Below, in pieces: positions 44,602-57,351 of a DNA stretch of 64,000 nt. The DNA lies in the NCBI RefSeq assembly GCF_000346465.2, contig NC_034009.1, positions 25,403,983 through 25,467,982 on the forward strand. The letters are read 5' to 3'. A model generated the notes under the pieces. It made no database searches and had not been told where the DNA came from. It was given only the letters and a program-made list of their open reading frames with translations. The stretch comes from Prunus persica (Eukaryota; Streptophyta; Magnoliopsida; Rosales; Rosaceae). Every line of letters starts with the position of its first letter. The first letter of the stretch is position 1. Position numbers and translations under genes: made by a program.

Positions 44602-46670
44602 TCATTTCCATGCTTTCTTCCCTCGGAATTGTTTGCCAGCTCGCTGCTGCTTTTTCTTTTTATCTATACGAGATTTAGCTACCTTTGCCCTCTTTGCAGC
44701 AAGAGGCATGGGTTTCTTGTGTTCCTTCTGCCGATTGCTCATACCACCCGTCTGTTGGCATTCATGAAAATACATGTTAAAGAAGTTCAATGTCGCAGCA
44801 TGACCTTATCAGAACTTACTATTCACTTATTTTTTCTCTTTATTTTTCTGAAGATATGATCCCCTACTAGTTGTATCATAGAAGGAACCAGAAAGGTTTA
44901 AAAGCAAAAGTGAGAATGGTGAGGATCTATGCTATGCCAGATACTGGATTACTCAGCAATTAAAGAGGCTTTAAGAACACTAAACATGATAAATAAAATT
45001 TGACAAAAAAAAAAAAAAAACATGATAAGTAAAATGGAAATAAATAGACATCTTCTGCCAGATATAGTCTTTTTTAGTCAGAGCTAGCGATTTTTAGGAA
45101 AAAGGGAGATGCCATGGATTCTAAGCATTTGATCTAACAACCAACGCAGAAGCAACGATCTTTCGGTTAAACATGGACAAGCACAAATATTCAATTACTA
45201 AGGTGAACTGAGTACTAAATACATTAACAGTATTCTGGCAATTAGTGAGATCCAATTAACATACCTTCTTCTGCTTTATAGCAGCTCGAGCCTGGTACTT
45301 CCCTCTGTCCTCCCTCCCTGCTCTCACTAATGCCAATCTCTCCTCCTTGCTCATCCTTTTCTTCACGTGGACCTACATAGTAGACACTCAATTGGGTCAA
45401 TGAAAATAAAGAAAGGTACAACATGGCGTTTTTTAAGCTTTATAGTTTTCTTTTCCCTTGGATTTATAAGACGCCAAGGCCAGTAGAATAACTACAGGGA
45501 TTTTTTAAGCAAATAATGCAGGTATAGGACTTATCAAGAATTCCAACGTTTCTTAAAACTTTTTGTCAATCTATTTATCTCTACTTAGGATGCATTATTT
45601 CTTATATGCAGAGACAGACTCCTCCGAAGAAGCATACTGAGAGTAGGGTGACCAGTAAAATGATTTAAAACTTACTTCAAGCTTTGCAGGATCTACTCGC
45701 TTAATGCTCAGTTCATCTGAATTGGGAATCTTGAATGCTGGCGATTTGGAATCTGCACCCTTTTTCAACAATCCATGCTGAGTCAAAGCAAATCTGGCAT
45801 CCTTCTTTGCCTGGCAAAATGAAGAATCAAATAATGGACAGAGTCTTATGACATCTACAAGAGGTCAGAATGTAAAGATTAAGAGAGATTAAAAACATTA
45901 ATATTATTCATGTCCCAATGTTACAGGATTACAACATGTTTCACCTTTGGCATCAACTTAAGTTTGGGTCCAACCGAACAAATAAAAACAAACCTTTAAT
46001 TCCTTAATCCTCTGGAAGTCCTCATTAGAAAGAAAACCATCTGTTGAGTCCAATGAAATGGGCTCCATGTTCTCTTTGGCCAATCTTTTTAAAGCACGAA
46101 GACTTGCGTCAGCATCAGTAAGTTGTTTATCAAAATCTGCAACCTTCCTCTTTTTTGCTTTGTTATCTTTTACTCCAGTTCCACTATCTTTGGCATCATT
46201 GTTGTTGGATTCATTCTCCTCATCCTCTTCATCTTCGTCATCCTCATCCTCTTCATCATCCTCATCACCACTGACATCACTGTCGTTGTCATCTATACTA
46301 CCATCACTATCTACATCTTCAGCTACTACGGAATCCTCTTCACTTCCACTGTCACTGTTAGCTATCTGGTTGTCTTCATCATCACTGGAAGCAACCATCT
46401 CATCGTGATCAAGATCATCATCAGTGCCGCTTAATGAAGCTTCATCAGCATCATCACCATCCTCATTGCCATCATCCTCTTCTAGCAGTTCAACACCAGG
46501 AACATTGCTGAGTACGTTGACTTCTCCATACGCTTTTGGTCTTGCCTTTGGGTTAGTAGGGCGCCCACGATCCTTCTTAATCAGCAGTGAGGGGCAAATC
46601 TGCACGTACACTAAATAGTCAGCCTTACGCTGCAACATGGTTCATGGAAATCCATGCATGCGAAATAAAT

Positions 46671-46727
<57 letters not shown>

Positions 46728-49489
46728 CTCTCTGAATAAACCAATAAGTGAACGGGCTGCTATTGAAACTGCTTTCTCATGTGATTTCTTATATAATGCA
46801 AGATCTTGCAGCAAATCTTCGGTCATCAACTAGATGCACAAAACAAAAAATAATTAAGGAAGCCTTCAAATAACCCATAATATTAGCAAGGCCAGAAACC
46901 AAATGGTGTAAATAGGTTGTTTTTTGGTCGAATGGTATAAATAGGTTGTTACCAAAGGAATTCGTAAACATAGTTCCCTCGTTACATTCAGTCCAACAGC
47001 TATGGCCTGGAAAAAGCAAGTGATCAGAGATATACGCAAGGCATTAAAAAAATATACTAAAACAGAGCAGCTAATGAAGCAACACCTCTGGACGTGAGCG
47101 ATCATGTACAAATTGATTCACTAGTTGTTTGAAAAGTGGTTGAATTGCATCAGGAGGAACCTGCTCACAAGAAAGTAAATCAAAGTTAACTCTAAGAAAG
47201 GTTAATTAATCACTAGTAAATGAACAATGGTTCACTTGAATTAGCAGTAGGACTTTAAGAAAGTTAATAAAAGTTAGAACAGGAAAGAAAAAGTGATTCT
47301 GTCTAGGTCCAATCAGACAATACAGAAAATCCAACTAACCATATCATGGCAGGCCTGAACTGCTGCAGCAAGTAAACTTGTGACATCGCGTTGGTGAGGC
47401 TGTGATACCAATATAGTCACAATTCAACTCTCAAGAGAATAATACATTACATTCAGTGAATGGGTCAAATAATGTACCTGAATATATTTCTGAAGGAAAG
47501 GATAAAAATTCAGCAAAATCAAGCGGTGAAGCCCAATCGTGCGAGCAATTACTTTCAACATCATCATCTTGACCTTAAGTTAACACAGGGTAATATAATC
47601 AAAACAAATGAAAATGCAATGTCCAGCATCAATTCATTAACGATGTAAACTAATTAGATAGAAACAAGACACAAAATTCTCGCATACGTAAGTGTTTGGC
47701 TCTACTCGTTGTTATGACATAATTGAGAGCCGAATGAATAAAAAATCCAAAATTAAAAGATCCAACACAGTTAGTATTCATTTGCTATGATAGTATTCCA
47801 ATAATTGGGCGAGCAATATACAACTTTCTCCAAAAGACAAGTGTACATGAATGCTGTTCTTGGTTAATTCTACAAATGTAACTATTTACCTCAAATCGTT
47901 CATTGCAGGTTTGAAGGCGGGAGAATAGCTTCTCAGCAAATCCCTTCAGGAAGAATGAACTGTCAAACATCCTTCTTAATAAAGAGAAAGATTGACAAAT
48001 ACGAGCTAGATGATAAAATCAGACAAACCTGTGGATCTTTCAAATGATTAAGTGGCGTATGATAATTTGAATTACTTTTTTCTGATGACAGGCGTTGCTG
48101 TTTTTTCATACTACGCATGGCACGCTGTAGTTTTGCTTTCTTTTTCTTCTTGCTAGCAATTGTACCTTGATGGTGTGCCTAAAAGACAATGAAAAGAACA
48201 CGGTTGATTGTACTTATGCGAGTTCTCATTAGAATTCAATCAAATGTCCCAAAATAGTGTAACTCAATCCTAATGCCATCAACTAAACTGGTTGGAGATA
48301 ACATTAAAGTAATAGTGCAAAACTGACCTTATAAATAGACTCTCTATTAAGGACTATTTGAGGTGTGTGAGGAGCTTCATCTTCGCTACTTGATGCATCA
48401 CTATCATCATCTTCAAACTTCTCGTAATCCAGCAGAAATGAGAGGCAAGCAATCATTATCCTAACAAATTCAAACACAAATTGTAAGCTTTCACACACAA
48501 TATTACAAATGACACAGAAACCACCAAAAAAAAACAATGCATACCTTGACGATGGATGAAAGCATGCAGTACAAATCGCATTGGCTGTTCTTTCATCGAA
48601 CCACACCTTTCTCTGGTGAAGCTCTCGTAGCGTGATAAGCACCCTCTTCGCTTTTGTTTCATCCTCTTGCTACAAAAGCAAAAGGAAGGATAATACAAGT
48701 TCAAGCACCAGACTAACAAAGCCCTGAAATTTTGACAAGAAAGAAAACGCATTAACAAACCCGAAGCATCTCAAACAAGACATTCTGAAGCGCCCGATTC
48801 TTCACTTCATTCTTATGTTTCTGATTCATTCTCTTAATGCTATGAACCACATGAGAATATGCCAGCTTTCTCAATGCCTTATTGCCAAAAGTCTGCAGCT
48901 CCATGAACAAAGCTAGATTGTCTCCCATATCCACCATCTACAAACACAACCAAAAAGGAAAAACTGGAATTAAGCAAGATAATTTTAGTATTTTGCACAC
49001 TTTCTCAGCAACCAAACACAGCTCAACGCTAAAGTCCCAATATTTTCAACAAATTCTACAATTCACATCCGTTACATGCACCTTTCGATTCATGAGAAGA
49101 ATGAGAGCTTGGGTGACGTGCAAGCAGAGCCCCGACGGAAGTGTTCCGGCGGAGGAGCGGATAAATTCGGCGAGCTGAGCGGGGAAATGGGCCAGATGGG
49201 TCGGGTAAAATGGGGTGACGTGAGCCAAGAACATGGCCCGATCGCCAAGGTCCTTAGCCACGGCCGGGTCATTCCTAATGCCGCTAACCGACTTGAACCC
49301 AAGATCAGCTTGTTGCTTGAAGAGCTCCAACGACGACTTGAATTGATTATAGATCAGGTGAAGCTCCGACTCGTACCCCTCCGGATCGCACTTCATCTTC
49401 GACTGAAGCGAAGGCAAGCTCAGCTTCTCGGAACCTGAGGCTGAGAGTGGCTCCGGCGACATGCCAGTGATCGTGCGGTGAAAATTCAT
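44602..49489 (-). CDS. SDA1: SDA1 homolog, 60S ribosome biogenesis/export factor, 15 exons
   Basis: Nucleolar protein needed for late 60S pre-ribosome maturation and export. Exons are 49489-49082, 48937-48761, 48669-48545, 48460-48328, 48178-48029, 47943-47890, 47573-47478, 47399-47340, 47160-47086, 47006-46953, 46829-46728, 46599-45994, 45810-45676, 45372-45265 and 44751-44602. Phases agree and give 810 aa. Recognisable parts are LPSLQSKMKCDPEGYESEL, the HEAT-like N-terminal half (HVTPFYPTHLAHFP, RTIGLHRLILLNFYPFLQKY), ICPSLLIKKDRGRPTNPKA, a long Asp/Glu tract (about 519-615), and the basic tail AKVAKSRIDKKKKQQRAGK ending RGKKAWK. Intron 11 holds a (CT)n tract on the coding strand. An alternative acceptor 30 nt upstream of exon 12 would add ten residues in frame. 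Confidence 0.95.
46676..46725. repeat. (GA)n microsatellite in SDA1 intron 11
   Basis: About 25 GA units directly beside the 5' splice site of intron 11. In the transcript this is a CU tract starting a few bases after the donor. Confidence 0.9.
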
Positions 49490-50920
49490 TGTGGGGGTTT
49501 GGTGTTTAGAGACTAAACTGATAAAACCTTAAACCCTATAAACTTTTGGGAATTTAGGCCGTGGTGAGTCGGATTGGACAAGACAGGATTGGGGTTGGAA
49601 TGTTGGGTTGGGCTGGCTAGGATTGGACCAGAATTTTTGAGTCTGTTGCAAGATAAAGCCTTTGACTTACGGAACTCCCTAATTTGGGTAGCAATTGCAG
49701 AGTTTTGCCCTGCTTCTAACAAACCTGCAAATTCCCCAATAGGAATGCAAGATAAATGAGCATAGAGTTAAATCATCACTTCCTTGACCAACCTTCATTT
49801 AAAAAGCCTGATAATTGCTCATCTAAATGCATAAAAGTCTATTTATGCAGCAATGAAACATGCACATATTAGTTATTTTTACAGCAATGAATCAGAGGAA
49901 TGATAGCAATTTGAAAGGTCCACCAACAATCAGTGATTTTTGCAGCAATGAAACACATGCTCATGTTATTCTAATTGATCTATTTCTGCACAAGACCAAA
50001 GCTCCTACACAGGGGGCAGGCTGGGCTGCTGCCCGGCCCAAAATTTTCCATAAAAACAAATAGGTAAATGTGTTAGCCAAGCCAAAAAAAAGAACTCTAT
50101 CTCTAATTAGTTGCCCAGCCAGCCATGGCCTACACTCACCAATTGGTGGCTGGGCAAGAATGCCCCCACCACTTGCTCGATGAAATACCTCAGTGAAGAA
50201 GGCATAGCAGCACCTTTCTTGCGAAGAGTTTTCTGAGTTGCAGAGGACGCACTGTGTGCCTGGCAAAGAAGACGATGTCTGGCTTGTCTCGGTGCCCTAA
50301 TAAACGAAACACACCGTTTTGTGATTAGCCTCCTTTAGTGAAACGATGGGTTTAGTGTTCAACACTTGGCTGCCTCTTGTCATTGTCGATGGGTTTAATA
50401 GGCTTGTTTTGGTTTTATCGGTTTTATGAGGTTGGGTGAATTATTTAAAAACTGTATCCTATGGGCCAATATAATATAATAGAAGATTATCTAACAAACA
50501 ATCTAACCTTTGCATGGTAAAATTTTAAATTTAAATAGTGTTAATTTATATTGTATTGTATTGCATTTACTTGTAATTTTTATTTTTATTTTTTTTATTT
50601 ATGTATAGAGATGCATTTGAGGTAAGGCTTATTACATTTCCATGAATAGTTGTATCTTTTTGTGTTTATTAATGAATTCACTCGTAATCTTGAGTTTAAT
50701 ATGTAAGTTTTGCCCAGCCGACTTTTAAATCCTGGAATCGTCAATACTGAATATATGAATAATTTATCATTATTTAAAACTCTAGATAGCTTTTTGTTTA
50801 CGCGTTTTATGTTTTGCTTTAAAAACTTCAAAGTAAACAAATAAATTCAAATGAAGCCTCAAATACTCAAATTCAGTGTAAGTCTGAATTTGATATCTAT
50901 CTACAAAGCAAAAGAGAGAC
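49490..50920. other. Intergenic, upstream of SDA1
   Basis: The first 100 bp is the likely SDA1 leader/promoter. TTGG-rich simple sequence lies near 49570-49625. A GC-rich patch (50000-50280) has an open frame on the minus strand without recognisable similarity. The remainder is AT-rich. Confidence 0.5.
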
Positions 50921-51995
50921 TGTAACAACCCGAACCTTAATTAATTTTTAATTATTAATTTATTATGAAAAAAGATAATTTTGTCCCTAGCATATTTTAT
51001 TAGAGAAAAAGTTGATTTTTTGACCGAGAAGGAATTTGGAAATTTTAGTTGTACCGTTGCGTAGAGCACGTAGTGGGCTCAAATCGGAGTTGTAACGAAG
51101 AAATTACGATCAAAAGAAGTCTAGTGACACAATCATAAATATTTTGACGTTCATATTATTTTAAACCAAGATTCTGCTGTTTCGCGATTGGGGACGACCA
51201 GCCATTTTCAAACTTCGATTTCTCCTCTGTCTAGCCACCATATCGAGTGCCACAACTTGCAATATCTTAATCTCTCTCTCCTCTTAGTCTTTTTCGGCCA
51301 CCATCTCCGGCAAGTGAGGTATGGTTTCTCATCTACTTTTCGAGCTTTAGCTGTTGGTTGGGTAGGATTGGATCAATTTGTAGCGTAGATAACCCAAATC
51401 ACAAATTGAAATTTGGCCAGACTTCGGGATGAGATTTCGGCCACTTCAGGCCATTTTTCGGGGTAGGTCCAAAAACAAAAGTGGCTCCAATCAACATTCT
51501 GAACCTATGGTAGGAAGCTTGGTCCTTGATTTTGAGATTTTTCCGGTGATCGTTATCGTTTTGGACACCCACGCGCTGCCAGGACTTGTGGCGGCATGTG
51601 GGCACTGTAGCAAAGGGACATTATGTGCCGATACGATCCCCTAGTTGTCACGAGCGCGTAGGTATGCTCAAATTCCAATTCAGATACCGTTTGAGCCTCG
51701 AACGGATTTTGCATATTGTCCGTTATCCAGGTTCGATGTGTTCGAACCGTTGGATCGAACTCAAACTCACGTATGTTGTACCCCGTATTTCTAGGATCGT
51801 ATAAGATTCGTTGGATCATGAATTGGAGTCCTGGATACTCCGAAATCGCGAACCCTAGAGTTAATTAACCGTGATCATCGATTGTGTGATCGTGATTAAT
51901 CTGACCGTCCGATTCAGACCAAGCTTGCAAGATAGGGTTATTTAAAAGCAAGGAACATATAGGAACTCTCGGATTGATATTTGGAGGTTGTGGAC

Positions 51996-52062
51996 CCCAT
52001 GGGGTCCTGAGTTGACCAATATGGAAATTTTTCGACTAATAAAATCAGAAAAATTAAAATTC

Positions 52063-52103
<41 letters not shown>

Positions 52104-52171
52104 CATAGGGTCCCGAGTTGACCAATATGGGAATTTTTTGACTAATAAAATCAGAAAAATTAAATTCAAAA

Positions 52172-52228
<57 letters not shown>
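51996..52228. repeat. 105-bp tandem duplication with (GA)n tracts in element F
   Basis: Two copies begin CCCCAT(G/A)GGGTCC at 51996 and 52101. Each ends in a GA tract (52068-52100 and 52171-52228). Confidence 0.85.
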
Positions 52229-52231
<3 letters not shown>

Positions 52232-53534
52232 GGACTTACATCGATCAAGCAACAAAATCCAAAAAAATTAACCAACATATCTGACTTACCCATAACAATT
52301 GAGATCAATTTGATCAACCCATTAACCAAAATTAACAATAGAAAATAAGTAAATAAAATTGAAGCCAAAAGGAGATAGAGAGGTGGAGAAATTCTGGGAT
52401 TCTTATCAAGACCAGGAACAAACAGAAGCAAGAAAAACAAAAGAGATAAACAACCCTTATCAAGGGACCCATTCCAAGTGTAGGCAAAACCCAGAAAATG
52501 AGAAGAAAAAAAATCATGGTCAAGATCTCCTTTTCCTTTCTCTTCAGACCCACCATTTCCTTCCTTTTTTTCTTGTTCCTATTTCCATGATAGAGAGCGA
52601 GAGAGATTGAAGTGTCAGATTGCTTGAAATCTGTGGGAGCATCAGAGAAAAGGATGAATAGAAGAAGAGAAGAAAGATGATGAAAAGAAGAGGTTCTCTA
52701 AGCAATGAAAGGCGGAGGCGGAGGCAGAGGCTTCGAAACCCATGGTTCCACTTGGGTTTACAAAACCCTCATTTGTTGGATTGGTATCCTATCGAAATAG
52801 GAGGCCTAACCAGTCCCACAATGCATTTAGGCTCACCAAACAACAGCTAGGATTATAGTCCATTTTAATTGAAAAAGTTTGGTCCAGTCCAGCCCACCAA
52901 AGAGGGCCCAAACATATATATGTTTATATGTAGATTGCTAAATTGTGCATAATTCGATTATTTGCTAATTAGTAGTGTATTATAGTATTTGATGGAATCT
53001 CTAGGAGAAGTGATTACTTATTTAGTTATTTAAACACTTATTTAACTATTTGTCTAATTATTCATTGCAACTAAGATTATTATTATAGTATCTGAATGGC
53101 TTGCTAATCGGAGTTCAACGTTATTGATAAACTAATTAAATATTTAAGTGCATGTTGATATTTAATCCATATACTCAGTATCTGAAAATGACGAATCATG
53201 GATCTTGGTTTTCTTATTAGATTTTGGCATTTATATTTTAAGTGTGGCTGAGAATTGATTTGTGGGAATTTTGATATAGAAGTTGGAAAACGTATTTGTG
53301 GAATAAAGGATAAATTTGTGATAAGTTTAGGATATGGTTTTTCAAACCCACCACAGGAGTACCCCCTGGTTGCTTGAAACAAGCTGTCATATATAAATAA
53401 TGTCCCACGAGTTTCGGAGACATCTGAACCGTGTGGTGTGAGGAATGTGGTTCAGGCTGACTAATGGTCCCTTGAGGCCTACGAGGAATACGGCTCGGTT
53501 AACTTTGTGTTTCCGAGGCCTGCGAGGATGGAAT

Positions 53535-53612
53535 TGACGGATATATAGAATTGACGGGATAGTTGAAATTGACGGAATAATACTGGAATTGACGGTACTG
53601 ATGGAATTAACA
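53535..53612. repeat. GGAATTGACGG minisatellite in element F
   Basis: Five degenerate units of about 17-20 bp carry (G)GAATTGACGG. The related solo LTR at 34414-36927 has two such units near 36311. Confidence 0.7.
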
Positions 53613-54643
53613 GAATATGGATGGGGGTACGTCCAGGTGGAGAGTTTTCAAAAATAAAGAATTTTATATAAATTACAACCAACTTCTTAAGCTATGAGTT
53701 TGTCTTATAAGTTAAAGAGAAGAACCTATATTTTAGTAAGCTATTGTCGCTGGCATTAAGATTTTACTTGATCAATGTTATTTTAATAATTTTCTCATTT
53801 TCCTACTTTTCTGTAAAAAGTTAATTAAAGATCTTTATAAATATATAGGTATTTATAGTTGAGTTTTATGTAAGTTTCGAAAGAAAGGTTAAAAATATTT
53901 TCGGCGTTGTTTGTTTTATTTTTATCTTTATTTTTATTATATATATATATATGATAATCCAAGCCAGTGATATATCAATTGATTCATGAATTAGAGGAAG
54001 TCTAGTAAGTAGTTTACCTGTGCTATGAGTATGAGCTGTTTTGAGAATAAGGAAAGTTGGATAGTTGGAAAGTTTACTGCAAAATTTGGGAAGGTTATTG
54101 AATAAATCATTAATGTAAGACTTGGGTTGATTTGCAGCCATATTGATATGTATAACAGTAATAAAGATTTGTACATGCAAGATCAAAAGTTGAAAGAACT
54201 ACATGTGGCTTGATCCCTCAGTAAGGATACGTATGCAACCTAATGTTACAAGGTGCAGCCACGAGTTAGTGTGTTTGAAATTGCTAATGTATTATTAATG
54301 ATCTGAAAGTTGAGATGAATTTTAGATGACAAAACATTTATTTGAGTCGAAGAGGCCTGAGGCCGTAATAAATTGATGTTGGTCGCTTGAATGGTATTAT
54401 TGTGCATGCTAAGTGTTGGGATTATAAAAATTATGTTTTAGACAAGTAAATTTTTTGGAAAATGAACAAATTAGAGGGGAGATCCTGCGAATTTTCCGCA
54501 GAAGTCGAATTTGAAATAAACTTTGAACTTTAGCAAGAAGGACAATTTAGTCATTCATACCCGGTGCCCGGCACCCACCAGATGTCATACACGCACAGGG
54601 TTCGGCTCGAATTCTAAAATGGAATTTGGGTCGGGTCCTGTCA

Positions 54644-55044
54644 AAGACATTTATGGAGTATAGCAGAAGAACTTTGAACAATGAGAACAGGCACCACTTC
54701 ATAGATATGGTAGATATTTTTTTTTTGTTGCATCACAAAATAAAATAGAAATTCTCAAACAATGAAATTCCCAAAACTGAAAAACCAATTACTCAATATG
54801 TAAAACATCCATAGAATTTTCAAACCAAAAATAATAAACTTGACAAAATAGCAGTAGCATAAATTTTTTATTTCAACTACATAGTATTATTGTAATGGAA
54901 ATTTGCATAAACAAAATATGCAAACACAACTAACCAACACCCTTTGCCCTAGAAAACCCCAAATCAAAACCCAAAAAGATTCTGTAGAATATCTGTTAAA
55001 ACTAACCTCAATGTTGTTGCAATACAACCAGTAGAGCAAACTAA
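54644..55044. other. AT-rich spacer
   Basis: Between element F and Harbinger-like element H. No gene or RNA found. Confidence 0.5.
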
Positions 55045-55776
55045 GGGACATTCAGTTAAGATTTTAAAATGTATTCAATTTAGATTTCAATTGATAATAA
55101 AAAAAATACATCGAAATCTAGGTGTATTCAATTATGACTTTTTAAAAGTCAAACAAAATTTAGGTGTATTCAAAAAGTAATTTGTTTTGAAAGAATTAAT
55201 AAGTTGCCCGATTTCGTTAGAAAATAAAGTGGTAAGTATAAATACAAAAAGCTTTGACAAATCTTATGTGAACCCTAGAAACTTTGAACGTGCTCTACGC
55301 TTTTCAGTCCTTGATCGTGTGTGTTTGTCAAGTGAAGATAAAAAATCTCTTTTCTTTTTCTACGCTTTCTACACTTTCCAGTGCCCGAATAATTACTGTT
55401 GCTATACATCATCATATATCCAAGCAATTGTTGTTGCTTGTATTCGATGCACATCATGTATGAATATTTGAATAGTTATTGTTGCCATATCCAAGCAATT
55501 ACTGTTTCTACTTTTCCTTTTTTTTTTTTTTAGTTGCTGTTTTTTTTTTCTTGAATAGTTTTTTGGTTGCTGTTTTTTTTTTGTTTCTGTACTTTTTCTA
55601 CATCATCCTTTTTTTGTTGTTGCTGTTCATCAAATGTCGACAGCCTTCTTCATCTACAATCATCCTTTTTTTTTTCTTTTTTTTTTTGGTTTTGCGTTTC
55701 CCTCCTTTATCACGATTCATTTCCATATGAGAGAATATTTGGTATATTCTAGTTTACGTATGAGATACAAGCAGAG

Positions 55777-56016
55777 TTGGTCTTAGCTTGTGCAGGGTTG
55801 CACAATTTTCTCCGCAAGGAGTGTCGTTCTGATGAATTTACTATTGAAGAAAACAACGAGCATTCAGCATCGTCATCATCACCAGAAAATGAGAGAAATA
55901 ATTATGACCAAGTTTTTCAAACCCAAGAACAACAACGTGAGAATACTAACCAATGGAGGGTTGGGATATCTTCATATATATGGAGAGATGCTATGAATGA
56001 CGGGAGTCAAAGATGA
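55777..56016 (+). pseudogene. C-terminal exon of a HARBI1/ALP1-like transposase in element H
   Basis: An acceptor-like ...ATACAAGCAG precedes a frame reading LVLACAGLHNFLRKECRSDE ... QQRENTNQWRVGISSYIWRD to TGA at 56014-56016. This is the usual C-terminus of plant Harbinger nucleases after the third catalytic residue. No upstream catalytic exons are present, so it is a deletion derivative. Confidence 0.85.
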
Positions 56017-56100
56017 GCAATGAAGCTGATAGTTATTCGTTTTTATGCATTTAGAATTATAGTTTGCTTATCATTTTTTTGTCATGAAATTACTTTCATG

Positions 56101-56468
56101 GTGCGTTTGGGTGAGGGAAATAAACTTGAGATTTTGACAAAATTTAGAATTTCTAAATTGACATGAACCAATTCCGATGTTTGGATTAAAAGACATAGAA
56201 ATTTAGAAATTCCGAGTGGAAAAAAAATGGAATTTGGAGATCATAAATCCCAAGTTTAAATTATATCTAAAAGTCGTCATTTTTAAAATCTCACGAGAGA
56301 TTGAGTTTTTAAAAAATGATAACTTTACAAATAAAGGTTAAATTCTGTGTTTTAAATCAATCATCCAAACAAGAAACTTTACAAATTCTAGAACATTAAT
56401 TTTCATTATTTTAAATTCCGTCATTTATGAAATCCTTAGTACTTTTAAATTTCCTCATCCAAACGCAC
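56101..56468. mobile_element. MITE nested in element H
   Basis: Left end GTGCGTTTGGGTGAGG (56101) and right end complementary to GTGCGTTTGGATGAGG (56468) form TIRs about 20 bp long around AT-rich DNA with internal self-similarity. No convincing target-site duplication was found, so the superfamily (perhaps hAT) is open. Confidence 0.65.
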
Positions 56469-56877
56469 TGTTATGTTTTTACTTTTGGCATTTTTCATAA
56501 ACATGCAGACATAAGTCCTTATTTAGTTGCACATTTGAACAAATTAGATGCCCTTTTTAAAAAAAAATTTCTTTGGATGTATTGATTTGGAAGTTCAATA
56601 GCTCAAATGTTTTTGTAAAGGAACTTTTCTCTTTTGAAAATCTAAAAAAACGATAAACAACCCGACCAAAAAATAAATAAATAAATAAATATATTTTTAG
56701 AACTCTAATCAACTCTTTTAAAATCTACGATAAAACTCTAACCAACAGCATCAAAATCAATCTATGAATTCAATCAAACTCTATGTGGAATTGATAGAAA
56801 TCAATTGAACTACATTGAACTCTGCAAACTTTATAACTCCATTTAACTCTTTTAAAATCTTAATGGAATACACCCCC

Positions 56878-57351
56878 TAAGTTAGACGATTGCACCACAC
56901 AGAACTCCCAAATAGGAAGAGAGCAAGCTCCCACCCAATTACCGGGAAGAAAGAAGTTGAAGAAAAAAAAAAAGAATAGTGGGAAGAGAGCACGAACAGG
57001 AAGAAAAAAACAGAAAGAAGAAGTACGCTCGCTGGAGAAGTATGCTCGCAGGAGAGAGAGAAAACGCACTGTAACCCATAGTGTTTAAATGGGTTTTGGA
57101 AATAAAAAATAAATAAAATATGACTTGTCATGTTTTAAGCGGTCAGATCGTTTGAATGGCTTGGGCTATTAGGGCTATTGGGTAAGTTCGGAAGCGGACA
57201 TGGTCGTGCCCAGTATCGTTGGATTTGGTTCTGGCTGGGACTTCTTCAAGGAATAAGTGATGCAATGTTATTGCTTACCTTCAACATATGGAAGCTCTGG
57301 AGTTCTTTGGGATTCTTATAGATTTATTTGTCCAGTCCAGTCCTAAGGATT
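56878..57351. other. Upstream region of the D-cysteine desulfhydrase gene
   Basis: Contains A/G-rich DNA near 56940-57065 and the promoter and leader of the next gene. No clear TATA box was located. Confidence 0.45.

Larger units (their letters stand above)
50921..54643. mobile_element. Solo-LTR-like element F, diverged relative of 34414-36927
   Basis: Begins TGTAACAACCC and ends GGGTCCTGTCA. The flanks GAGAC (50916-50920) and AAGAC (54644-54648) look like a 5-bp TSD with one mutation. It shares with the solo LTR in element D the order of blocks: TTTTTGACCGA-AAGGAATTTG, CCGTTGCGTAGAG, TCCGAAATCGCGAACCCTA, TCTGACCGTCCGATT, GGAATTGACGGATAT and CGCACAGGGTTCGGCTCG. It is 1.2 kb longer because of GA-repeat duplications and an insertion at about 52070-53330. 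No coding domain was found. Confidence 0.8.
55045..56877 (+). mobile_element. Non-autonomous PIF/Harbinger element H (different family)
   Basis: Left end GGGACATTCAGTTAAGATTT and right end complementary to GGGGGTGTATTCCATTAAGA form TIRs that share ATTC-RTTAAGATTTTAAAA. They are flanked by TSD TAA (55042-55044 and 56878-56880). Internally only a last transposase exon remains (55777-56016), and a second foldback-type element is nested at 56101-56468. The TIR type differs from elements A to C. Confidence 0.85.

Noticed and set aside
46058..46434. Ser-rich and hydrophobic open frames on the plus strand
   Set aside because: They are the reverse of the Asp/Glu-rich tract of SDA1.
49961..50266. 101-codon open frame on the minus strand
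   Set aside because: No recognisable similarity, no splice or promoter context.
56084..56480. Target-site duplication for the nested MITE
   Set aside because: I tried 8- and 9-bp flanks on both sides and found no matching pair.
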